DNA from: Acidimicrobiaceae bacterium
GTDB taxonomy: Bacteria; Actinomycetota; Acidimicrobiia; Acidimicrobiales; Bog-793
Direction of reading: 5' to 3'
DNA length: 45,479 nucleotides
Assembly: GCA_027306925.1 (NCBI GenBank)
Contig: DAHUXW010000121.1
Span: forward strand, 1-45,479
Below are positions 16,056-23,474 of this stretch, piece after piece (position 1 is the first letter of the stretch; every line of letters starts with the position of its first letter). The notes beneath the pieces were generated by a model, which saw only the letters and a program-made list of their open reading frames with translations, searched no databases and was not told the DNA's origin. A program made the position numbers and the translations under genes.

Positions 16056-16667
16056 GTGCGCCGCGTGGCGAGCGCGGACCTACTGCTGCATCCGGTGCGC
16101 CTGCGCATCGTGAAGGCGTTCCTCGGCGATCGGGCGCTCACGACCGCCGAGGTCGCGTCGGAGCTCTCCGACGTCCCGGTCGGCAGCCTCTACCGGCACG
16201 TCGCGCTGCTCGCCGGTGCTGGCGTGCTGCAGGTCGTGGCGGTGAGGCGCGTGCGCGGAGCGGTCGAGCGCACGTACTCGCTGCGTCAGGTCGCGGCCCA
16301 GATCCAGCAGGCCGGGGCCACGGCGATGACCAAGGACGAGCACGCGCACGCGTTCACGGCCTTCGTGGCCGGCATGCTCGCCGACTTCGACCGTTACCTC
16401 GCCTCGCCCGGGTTCGACCCGGTGCGCGACGACGCCTCGTACCGTGTCGCGGTGATGTGGCTCGACGACGCGGAGTACGCGGACTTCCTGCGCGACCTGG
16501 TCGCGATCGCGAAGCCGCGCCTCGCGAACGCGCCGGGCACGGCGCGCACGCGGCGCATGCTCTTCAGCGTGCTCATGCCCGCGCCCGGGGGGCCGCACGC
16601 GCCCGCTGCGGGTCGCGAGCACCCGGCCTCGCGCCCGGCGCGGGCACGCACGGGGGGCGGGTCGTGA
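16056..16667 (+). CDS. ArsR-like winged-helix transcriptional regulator
   Basis: A 203-residue regulator. Residues about 8-75 form a winged HTH: LLLHPVRLRIVKAFLGDR, then TTAEVASELSDVPVGSLYRH as the recognition helix region, and a wing ending RTYSL. The rest is mostly helical and resembles the C-terminal part of the HTH_20/ArsR-type regulators. GTG 16056 or GTG 16065 could be the start. Its stop overlaps the following hydrolase start (GTGA), so the two are coupled and the protein may control the hydrolase or the divergent PH-like gene. The last about 35 residues are Pro/Arg-rich and disordered. Confidence 0.83.
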   Translation: MRRVASADLLLHPVRLRIVKAFLGDRALTTAEVASELSDVPVGSLYRHVALLAGAGVLQVVAVRRVRGAVERTYSLRQVAAQIQQAGATAMTKDEHAHAFTAFVAGMLADFDRYLASPGFDPVRDDASYRVAVMWLDDAEYADFLRDLVAIAKPRLANAPGTARTRRMLFSVLMPAPGGPHAPAAGREHPASRPARARTGGGS

Positions 16668-17965
16668 CCGCGTTCGGCGGAGCCGCGCGGCGCGCCGCAG
16701 CGGTCGTGGAGCTCGCACGGGACGGGCGGTTCGAGGAGATCGCTGCGCTCTTCGCGGCGCCGCTGCGCCCGGTGGTCCCTGCCGAGGCGCTCCACTCGGC
16801 GTGGGACGCGGCGATCGCTGCGGCCGGCCAGCTCCGTTCCACCGGCGCGCCGGTCGTCGAGGAGGCTCCGCTCGGGGGGAGCATCGTGAAGATCCCGGTC
16901 GCGTGCGAGCACGCGGTGCTCGTCGTCGTCGCGTCCATGACGGCGCTCGGCGAGCTGACCGGTCTTCAGCTCGCGCCCCCGAGCGTCCTTGCGCCGCCGG
17001 CTGCGTGGGAACCCCCCGACTACGTGGACCCGGAGCGGTTCACCGAGGAGGACGTCACGCTCGGGGACAGCCCGCTCGCCGTCTCCGGCTCGCTCTCCGT
17101 GCCACGCGGGCGCGGGCCGCATCCCGCGCTCGTCCTGCTCGCGGGGTCCGGACCGAACGACCGGGACGAGACGATCGGCCGGAACAAGCCGCTCAAGGAC
17201 CTCGCGTGGGGCCTCTCCTCGCGCGGTGTCGCGGTGCTCCGCTTCGACAAGGTCACGTTCGTGCACCCGGGCGAGGTGCAGGCGGACGGCTCGTTCACGA
17301 TGGCCGACGAGTACGTCCCGCACGCGCTCGCCGCGCTCCGCGTGCTGCGCACCCGCCCGGAACTCGACGCGTCTCGACTGTTCGTCGCCGGCCACTCCAT
17401 GGGAGGGACGGTCGCCCCCCGCGTCGCCCGCGAAGAGCCGTCGCTCCGCGGTCTCGTCCTGCTCGCGGCCGGCGCGATCCCCGCGCACCGTGCAGCCGCC
17501 CGCCAGCTCCGCTATCTCGCCTCGCTCGACCCGACGGCGGCCGGGGCCGCGTCCATGGCCGCGGACGCGATGGATGAGCTGGTCCGGCGCGTGGACTCGC
17601 CCGATCTCGCGCCCGACACGCCTTGCGAGGAGCTGCCCTTCGGCGTCCCCGCCCCGTACTGGCTCGACGTGCGCGCCTACGACCCGGTCGCGCTCGCCGC
17701 AGTGCTCGCGACCCCGGTGCTCGTGCTCCAGGGCGGGCGGGACTACCAGGTGACGGTCGAGGACGACCTCGCCCGGTGGCGGGAAGGGCTCGCAGGGCGC
17801 GCGGGCGTCGAGATTCGCGTCTACCCCGCCGACAACCACCTCTTCTTCTCCGGCGAGGGTCCGTCCGCACCCGGCGAGTACGAGCCCGCCCAGCACGTCG
17901 ACGGCGCGGTCGTCGCGGACGTCGCCCGGTGGGTGCGCGACGCTCCGCCCGCACGGTCGCGCTGA
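16664..17965 (+). CDS. Alpha/beta hydrolase with N-terminal DUF3887 domain
   Basis: A 433-residue cytoplasmic protein. Residues about 10-105 match a DUF3887 (NTF2-like) domain (RFEEIAALFAAPLRPVVPAE); the rest is an alpha/beta hydrolase with oxyanion segment GSGPNDRDE, nucleophile S245 (GHSMGG), acid D360 (QGGRDYQV) and H392 (DNHLFF). This architecture is common in secreted or cytosolic Gram-positive esterases of unknown substrate. GTG 16664 overlaps the stop of the HTH gene. A hairpin immediately after the stop likely ends this two-gene transcript. Confidence 0.88.
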   Translation: MTAFGGAARRAAAVVELARDGRFEEIAALFAAPLRPVVPAEALHSAWDAAIAAAGQLRSTGAPVVEEAPLGGSIVKIPVACEHAVLVVVASMTALGELTGLQLAPPSVLAPPAAWEPPDYVDPERFTEEDVTLGDSPLAVSGSLSVPRGRGPHPALVLLAGSGPNDRDETIGRNKPLKDLAWGLSSRGVAVLRFDKVTFVHPGEVQADGSFTMADEYVPHALAALRVLRTRPELDASRLFVAGHSMGGTVAPRVAREEPSLRGLVLLAAGAIPAHRAAARQLRYLASLDPTAAGAASMAADAMDELVRRVDSPDLAPDTPCEELPFGVPAPYWLDVRAYDPVALAAVLATPVLVLQGGRDYQVTVEDDLARWREGLAGRAGVEIRVYPADNHLFFSGEGPSAPGEYEPAQHVDGAVVADVARWVRDAPPARSR

Positions 17966-17993
17966 GCCCGCGCACCCGACGCACCGCGCGGGC
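17966..17993 (+). terminator. Stem-loop terminator after the hydrolase
   Basis: GCCCGCGC (17966-17973) pairs with GCGCGGGC (17986-17993), an 8-bp perfect stem starting one base after the stop. There is no T-run, as is common in GC-rich actinobacteria. The rest of the gap to 18206 holds a second small stem (18109-18115 with 18124-18130) and no gene. Confidence 0.5.
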
Positions 17994-18206
17994 ATGCGGT
18001 GCCGTCGAGGCCGCCGCTCCGGCGCTCCAGAAGAGCGCGAGGACCGCGGCGCGCGACGATGCACGCGCCGGGCCGAATGTGATGGCACTACCTGTGGCAG
18101 AACTCTCAGCGGGCCTTCAGCGGGGCCCGCGTCGACGTTCGGACGCGCCCCCGATCATGGTCACATCGCCAGAGCGGCGATCGAACGACCAGGAGAGGCG
18201 GAAACC

Positions 18207-18377
18207 ATGACGCTGCTCATCGCCACAATCCCGCTGATGATCGCCGTGATCGCTGCGGTGGTCGCCCCGCTCGTGGCCACGATGCGCTACGAGCAGCGGC
18301 TGCAGTTCGCAGCCCTCGAGTCGAGCCCGCGGGCTCGCACCCCTCGCGAGGCCGAAGTTGCGCGGGTGGCCGCGTAG
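18207..18377 (+). CDS. Small single-pass membrane protein (56 aa)
   Basis: A 56-residue ORF starting at ATG 18207 behind AGGAGAGG. The first 25 residues form one hydrophobic helix (LLIATIPLMIAVIAAVVAPL), followed by a charged tail. The ribosome-binding site and the terminator right after it make a real gene likely. I do not recognise a family. It converges with the pentapeptide-repeat gene. Confidence 0.55.
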   Translation: MTLLIATIPLMIAVIAAVVAPLVATMRYEQRLQFAALESSPRARTPREAEVARVAA

Positions 18378-18385
18378 ACAAGGAC

Positions 18386-18446
18386 CGGGCGCGCTCGAGC
18401 GCCCGTCGAAACGGCCCCCCGGTGTCCCCACGGCGCCGGGGGGCCG
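18386..18446. terminator. Double hairpin between convergent genes
   Basis: A first stem, CGGGCGC (18386-18392) with GCGCCCG (18399-18405), is followed by an 11-bp perfect stem, CGGCCCCCCGG (18412-18422) with CCGGGGGGCCG (18436-18446). It lies between the 56-residue ORF and the end of the pentapeptide-repeat gene, so it probably terminates both strands. Confidence 0.65.
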
Positions 18447-18512
18447 GGTCGTGTTCGGCGGACCGCCGACCCGGTGCGCCGACACCGCCCGGCCGCCGCC
18501 GCGCCGTCGCGC

Positions 18513-20648
18513 TCAGCCCACGCCGATGTCGGGCCCGGTGATCGATCCGGAGCTGAGCGCGTAGCCCGCCGGCAGGAGCGGCGAGCCGGCGATCCCACCG
18601 CTCACGATCCCCGCGAGCGTCGCATGCGCGAGGTTCGTCCCCGCGAGGTCGGCGCTCGTGAGGGTCGCGCCGGACAGGTTCGCGCTGTAGAGGTCGGCGT
18701 TCGTGAGGTTCGTCGCCGAGAGGCCGGCGCCAGTGAAGTTCGTGGTCGGCGCGTTCGCGTCCGCGAGGTTCGCGCCGGTGAGGTTCGCCCCGGTGAGGTC
18801 CGCCCCGACGAGGTCCGCCCCCTCGAGTAGTGCGCCTCCGAGGTTCGCGCCGGGACCGACGAGGTAGCCGGACACGACAGACCATCCGCTCGGTAGCGCG
18901 GACGGCGTGCCCACGAGATCGCCCGAGCTCACGCCGGCGAGGGTCGCGCCCGACAGGTTCAGGTTCGTGACGTCGAGCCCTGCGAGGTCCGCGTTCGTGA
19001 GGTTCGCGCCCGGACCGACCAGGTAGCCGCCGGCGAGCGTCCAGCCGGACGGAAGCGCGGCCGGCGCGCCGGACACGCCTCCCGAGCTCACACCGCTGAG
19101 CGTCGCGCCGGTCAGGTTCGTGCCCGCGAGGCTGACCCCCGCGACGCTCGCGCCGGCCAGGTTCGCACCGGAGAGGTTCGCCCCCGGACCGACGAGATAG
19201 CCGCCGGCGAGCGCCCATCCGGACGGCAGCGAGGTGGGCACGCCGGTGATCTGGCCGGAGCTGACACCCGCGAGCTGGGCGCTCGCGAGGTTCGCCCCGG
19301 AGAGGTTCGCGCCCGGACCGACGAGGTATCCGGTGGTGAGCACCCAGCCCGTGGGAAGCCCGGTCGGGCTACCCGTCGTGCCGCCGCTCTGGACTCCGGT
19401 GAGCGTCGCACCGGTGAAGCTCGTGCCGGTGAGGTCGAGGCCCGACAGGTTCGCACCCGTGAGGTTCGCCGCCGTGAGGTTCGCGCCTGGTCCGACGAGG
19501 TACCCGGCCGTGAGCCTCCAGCCGGAGGGCAGCGACGAAGGCGTGCCGACGAGCCCCCCGGTGGTCGCCCCGGTGAGGTTCGCTCCCGCGAGCTGCGCGC
19601 CGGTGAAGTTCGCTCCGGTCAGCGTCGCGCTGCCGAAGTTCGCGCCGGCCAGGTCGTCTCCGGAGAAGTTGTACCCGGTGAGGTTCGCACCGGCGAAGTT
19701 CAAGCTCCCGAGGTGCGCGCCCGGTCCGACGAGGTAGCCGCCGGAGAGGCTCCATCCGACCGGCAGCGAGGTGGGTGTCCCGGTGACCCCGCCCGAGGTG
19801 ACGCCGGTGAGCACGACGCCGAGCAGGGAGGTCTGGTCGAGGTTCGCGTCGAGGAGGTCGGCGCCCGTGAAGTTCGCGCCGGTCACGTTCGCGCCGGCGA
19901 GATCCGCACCGGACAGATCGGCACCCGAGAAGTCGGCGCCCGCGAGGTTCGCCCCCGGGCCGACGAGGTGACCGCGGACGACCGACCAGCCGGGGGGGAG
20001 TGACGCCGGCGTGCCGTGCACCGCGCTCGACGCGACGCCTGCGAGCGTGGCGCCGCCGAGCCTCGCCCGGGCGAGGTCGACGCCGACAAGCGACGCGTTG
20101 CGAAGGTTCGCGCTCGCGAGGTCGGCGGCCGGTCCGACGAGGTAGCCGCGCACGAGCGTCCACGGGCGCGGCAGGGTCGCCGGCTCGCCGTGAAGGGCGC
20201 GGGTCGCGACGCCGCCGAGCTTCGCCCCGGATAGGCGCGTGCGAGCGATGTTCGTGCCGACGAGGTTCGCGGTGCGCATGTCGGCGCCGTTCAGGTTGGC
20301 CCCGGCGAGGTTCGCATTGCGAAGGTGCGCTCCGGTGAGATGGGACTTCGATAGGTTCGCCCCTGCGAGATCGGCCCCGGTTAGGTTCGCCTTCGCGAAG
20401 TTCGCGCCGGCGAGGTCGCAACCGGCGAGGTCGACCTTCGGTACAGGCGTGTGCTCGCAGCGTGTCGTCCTTCTTGCCGCGGCGGACGCAGCGGGGACCG
20501 ACGCCGTCGCGAGGGCGAGCACGACCGAGCAAGCGAGCGCGAGCCGGCGAAGGTGCGGGCGCGAGGCCCCGAGACGCGTGGCGGCCGAGCCGTCCGTCTG
20601 CCGCGCCGAGCCGTGCTGCTTGTCAGTGCACTCCGGAGCGTTTCCCAT
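18513..20648 (-). CDS. Secreted pentapeptide-repeat protein with a composite 32-residue repeat
   Basis: A 711-residue exported protein. Residues about 34-57 form the hydrophobic part of a long Sec signal, with cleavage likely near ASAAA. The rest is pentapeptide repeats (A[D/N]LxG), which fold into a right-handed beta-helix. These are interrupted by eight copies of a second module of about 32 residues, GVxSGxxxGxPxxLPxGW then GYLVGPGANL, starting near residues 146, 204, 282, 360, 418, 461, 519 and 572, plus a degraded copy at 680. Between the modules lie 2-9 pentapeptides. ATG 20648 follows CAGGAGG, which overlaps the stop of the DUF5666 gene. It ends an operon with a MacAB-like exporter; it may be cargo or a surface scaffold. 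Confidence 0.92.
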   Translation of the reverse strand: MGNAPECTDKQHGSARQTDGSAATRLGASRPHLRRLALACSVVLALATASVPAASAAARRTTRCEHTPVPKVDLAGCDLAGANFAKANLTGADLAGANLSKSHLTGAHLRNANLAGANLNGADMRTANLVGTNIARTRLSGAKLGGVATRALHGEPATLPRPWTLVRGYLVGPAADLASANLRNASLVGVDLARARLGGATLAGVASSAVHGTPASLPPGWSVVRGHLVGPGANLAGADFSGADLSGADLAGANVTGANFTGADLLDANLDQTSLLGVVLTGVTSGGVTGTPTSLPVGWSLSGGYLVGPGAHLGSLNFAGANLTGYNFSGDDLAGANFGSATLTGANFTGAQLAGANLTGATTGGLVGTPSSLPSGWRLTAGYLVGPGANLTAANLTGANLSGLDLTGTSFTGATLTGVQSGGTTGSPTGLPTGWVLTTGYLVGPGANLSGANLASAQLAGVSSGQITGVPTSLPSGWALAGGYLVGPGANLSGANLAGASVAGVSLAGTNLTGATLSGVSSGGVSGAPAALPSGWTLAGGYLVGPGANLTNADLAGLDVTNLNLSGATLAGVSSGDLVGTPSALPSGWSVVSGYLVGPGANLGGALLEGADLVGADLTGANLTGANLADANAPTTNFTGAGLSATNLTNADLYSANLSGATLTSADLAGTNLAHATLAGIVSGGIAGSPLLPAGYALSSGSITGPDIGVG

Positions 20649-21455
20649 CTAGCCTCCTGAACTCGACGCGCCGTTCGGGCGCGTGCCCGCTCCGTTGCCC
20701 GCCGAGCGCCGGCCACCCGTCGCGCCGCTCCCACCCGTCGCGCCGCTCCCCGTACCCGAGGTCGCGTTCGCGGCGGTCGCGGTGACCGAGGTCGCGACGA
20801 TCGTGCCGTTCGCGGACTTCGTCCCGACCACCGCCACGGTGTCGCCAAGAGCGAGGCCGGACGTGGTCCCCGCGGCCGTGCGCGTGACGGTCGTCGTCGG
20901 GGTGATCGTGACCTTCACCAGTGCACCGGACGCGCTCGTGAGGTAGATGGTGCTCTCCTTGACGTCGGTGAGAATGCCCGTGGCCGTCGGAGTGGCCCCG
21001 GGCGCCCCGCCTCCTCTGCCCGTCGCGCCACCGGCCGCCGACGCCGAGCCCTGACCGTCGAATCCGGAGAGTCCGCTCCCGCCGCCGAAGGTCGCGCGAA
21101 GCCGGGACGCGACGCCGGCAAGGGAGCTGGACCCCGAGCCGCGGGTGCGCTGGAGCGCCGCGCCGCCCCAGAAGGCTCCGGCCGCGACGAGCAGCGCCAG
21201 GAGCACCGCGGTCGGCACGCGCATCGACATGCGGCGCGTGACGGTGCGCGTCGGCCACTCGTCGTCCTGGTCGTCCTGGACCTGGAGGTCTGCGGTTGCG
21301 ACGCCGACGTCGTGCCCCCACGGGCCACTCACGTCGGCGTCCCAGTCGTGCGCGTCGTGCGCGTCCGCGACGACGGCGTCCGGGGCGGCGTGACCCGCGG
21401 CCGCGCTCGGGATCTCCTCGGTGCGAGGGGCCTCGTCCGGTGGGATGTCGGTCAT
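20649..21455 (-). CDS. Membrane-anchored DUF5666 protein
   Basis: A 268-residue protein. Residues 1-78 are an acidic, probably disordered cytoplasmic part, 80-101 a transmembrane helix (VPTAVLLALLVAAGAFWGGA), and about 157-228 a DUF5666 beta domain outside the membrane (GILTDVKESTIYLTSASGAL through IVATSVTAT). Gly/Ser-rich spacers flank that domain. ATG 21455 lies 16 bases after the MacB-like permease stop; an in-frame ATG at 21515 would overlap it. The gene abuts the pentapeptide-repeat gene with no spacing. DUF5666 domains are found in envelope and metal-handling contexts; the function here is unknown. Confidence 0.82.
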   Translation of the reverse strand: MTDIPPDEAPRTEEIPSAAAGHAAPDAVVADAHDAHDWDADVSGPWGHDVGVATADLQVQDDQDDEWPTRTVTRRMSMRVPTAVLLALLVAAGAFWGGAALQRTRGSGSSSLAGVASRLRATFGGGSGLSGFDGQGSASAAGGATGRGGGAPGATPTATGILTDVKESTIYLTSASGALVKVTITPTTTVTRTAAGTTSGLALGDTVAVVGTKSANGTIVATSVTATAANATSGTGSGATGGSGATGGRRSAGNGAGTRPNGASSSGG

Positions 21456-21471
21456 CTCGTCGCGCCCCCGT

Positions 21472-22695
21472 CTACTCGTAGCGGAGCGCGTCGATGGGCC
21501 GGAGCGAGGCCGCACGATTCGCCGGGTAGAAGCCGAAGAACACGCCGACGACGATCGACACGCCGAACGCGAGCGCGATCGAGTACGGCGCGACGACCGG
21601 TTGCACGCCGGCGATCTGGAAGCGCGAGCCGATGAGCCCGATAACGACGCCGGCGGTCCCGCCGATGAGCGACAGCAGGACCGACTCGTAGAGGAACTGG
21701 GCGAGGATCACGCGCTTTCGGGCGCCGATCGCCTTGCGGATGCCGATCTCCCGCGTCCGCTCGGTCACCGAGACGAGCATGATGTTCATCACGCCGATGC
21801 CCCCGACGAGCAGCGAGATCGCGGCGACGGCACCGAGCAGGACCGTGAAGGTGCTCGACGTCGACGACGCCGTGCTGAGCAGGGTCGCCTGGTTCACGAT
21901 CGTGAACGGGAGGTTCGCCACGGTCGTCGCGTTCTGCGCGGCGAGGATGTCCTCGACCTCGGTCGCCGCGAGGTTGAGCGTGCTGGCCGAACGGCCCTGG
22001 ACGAGCAGCTCGGTGAAGGTCGACGCTTCGCCGGTGAGCTCGTCCTGCACCGCGGTGTACGGCGCGATGATCACGTTGTCCTGGTTCGTGATGCCGGACG
22101 TCCCCTTCGTCGCGAGGACGCCGACGATCTTGAAGCTCGAGGAGCCGAGCTGGACGGTCTGCCCGATCGGGTTCTGGCCGGTCGTGAACAGGCTCGACAG
22201 CACGGTCTGACCGATGAGCACGTCGCGTACGCGGTTCGTCACGTCTGCGCTCGTGAGCGTGGAGCCCGCCTCGACCGTGTAGTCGTCGGCGGTGAGATAC
22301 GACGGTGTGCTCCCGATGACCGAGGCGGTCGTCGACGCGGACCCGTACGTCGCGGTGACGTTGGTCGAGATGACCGGCGACACGGACTGTACGTCGGGCG
22401 CCTGCGCCTTGTCCTCGATCGCCTGAATGTCGGCGAGGGTGAGCACCGCGCTCTGGCTCTGGGTCCCGCCCGTCGACGGCCCCCGCCCGAATTGGCCCCG
22501 GTTCAGCACGGTGATCGTGTTGGTGCCGAGCTGGTTGATCCGCGCCTCGACCGCCTGGGACGAGCCGGTGCCCACGGCGACGAGGATGATGACGGCTGCG
22601 ACGCCGATGAGGACGCCGAGCACAGTGAGCAGCGAGCGGAGCTTGTTCGCGCCCATTCCCTGGACAGCGATCCGGAGGTTGTCCGCCCAGCTCAC
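21472..22695 (-). CDS. MacB-type ABC transporter permease
   Basis: A 407-residue permease of the MacB class. It has an N-terminal helix (LRSLLTVLGVLIGVAAVIIL), a large extracytoplasmic MacB_PCD domain of about 230 residues and three C-terminal helices, with the conserved GGIGVMNIMLVSVTERTREI and IGIRKAIGARKRVI segments. The GTG start at 22695 overlaps the ATPase stop (GTGA). It works with the ATPase and the adaptor encoded upstream in a tripartite-like machine, powering movement of a substrate from the outer membrane face or across the envelope by mechanotransmission. Actinobacteria lack a TolC, so the outlet is unclear. Confidence 0.94.
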   Translation of the reverse strand: MSWADNLRIAVQGMGANKLRSLLTVLGVLIGVAAVIILVAVGTGSSQAVEARINQLGTNTITVLNRGQFGRGPSTGGTQSQSAVLTLADIQAIEDKAQAPDVQSVSPVISTNVTATYGSASTTASVIGSTPSYLTADDYTVEAGSTLTSADVTNRVRDVLIGQTVLSSLFTTGQNPIGQTVQLGSSSFKIVGVLATKGTSGITNQDNVIIAPYTAVQDELTGEASTFTELLVQGRSASTLNLAATEVEDILAAQNATTVANLPFTIVNQATLLSTASSTSSTFTVLLGAVAAISLLVGGIGVMNIMLVSVTERTREIGIRKAIGARKRVILAQFLYESVLLSLIGGTAGVVIGLIGSRFQIAGVQPVVAPYSIALAFGVSIVVGVFFGFYPANRAASLRPIDALRYE

Positions 22696-23474
22696 GGTGC
22701 ACCCACCGCGACGTCTCGGGTCGCGGTCCCGAATCGGGGCGGCGGCGCGCCCACTGGCGTGACTCGCCGGTCGTCGACGATGTTCCCGTCGCGCAGTCGC
22801 ACGACCCGCTTCGCGAACCGTGCGACGTCGTCCTCGTGGGTGATGAGCACGACGGTGCGCCCCTCGGCGTTGATGTCGCTGAAGATGCCCATCACCTCGT
22901 TGCTCGAGGCGGAGTCGAGGTTGCCGGTCGGCTCGTCGGCGAGGACGAGGGAGGGGTTCGTGACGATCGCACGGGCGACGGCGACGCGCTGCTGCTGACC
23001 GCCGGACATCTCGCTCGGCACGTGCCCGGCGCGGTCCGCGAGCCCGACCGCGGCGAGCGCGTCGAGAGCGCGCTTGCGGCGCTCCTCGCCGCGTACGCCC
23101 GCGTACGCGAGGGGGAGCTCGACGTTCGAGAGCGCGGTCGTCCGCGCGATCAGGTTGAAGCTCTGGAACACGAACCCGATCTTGCGGTTGCGGACCCTGG
23201 CGAGGCTCTCCTCGTCGAGCGTCCGCACGTCGACACCGTCGAGGAAGAAGTGTCCCCGGCTCGGCACGTCGAGACATCCGATGATGTTCATGAGCGTCGA
23301 CTTCCCCGAGCCCGACGCCCCCATGATCGCGACGAGGTCGCCGCGCTCGACGACGAGCGAGACGCCCCGCAGCGCGTGGACCTCGGCCTCACCGCGTGAG
23401 TAGGTCTTCGTGATCCGGCGGAGCTCGATGACCGGCCGCCCGTCCCGCGCGGGCGACGGCGCGACGGCGCTCAT
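22692..23474 (-). CDS. MacB-type ABC transporter ATPase
   Basis: A 260-residue ATPase with Walker A GASGSGKST, signature MSGGQQQR and Walker B LVLADEPTGNLD, then the H-loop THEDDVA. The sequence LMNIIGCLDVPSRG after Walker A is typical for MacB/LolD ATPases. The start ATG 23474 overlaps the adaptor stop (ATGA) and its stop overlaps the permease start, so three genes are tightly coupled. The last 25 residues are low-complexity and not part of the fold. Confidence 0.95.
   Translation of the reverse strand: MSAVAPSPARDGRPVIELRRITKTYSRGEAEVHALRGVSLVVERGDLVAIMGASGSGKSTLMNIIGCLDVPSRGHFFLDGVDVRTLDEESLARVRNRKIGFVFQSFNLIARTTALSNVELPLAYAGVRGEERRKRALDALAAVGLADRAGHVPSEMSGGQQQRVAVARAIVTNPSLVLADEPTGNLDSASSNEVMGIFSDINAEGRTVVLITHEDDVARFAKRVVRLRDGNIVDDRRVTPVGAPPPRFGTATRDVAVGAP

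Noticed and set aside
18840-20400. Regularly spaced similar DNA blocks that look like an array of long repeats
   Set aside because: They are fully explained as the protein modules of the pentapeptide-repeat gene.
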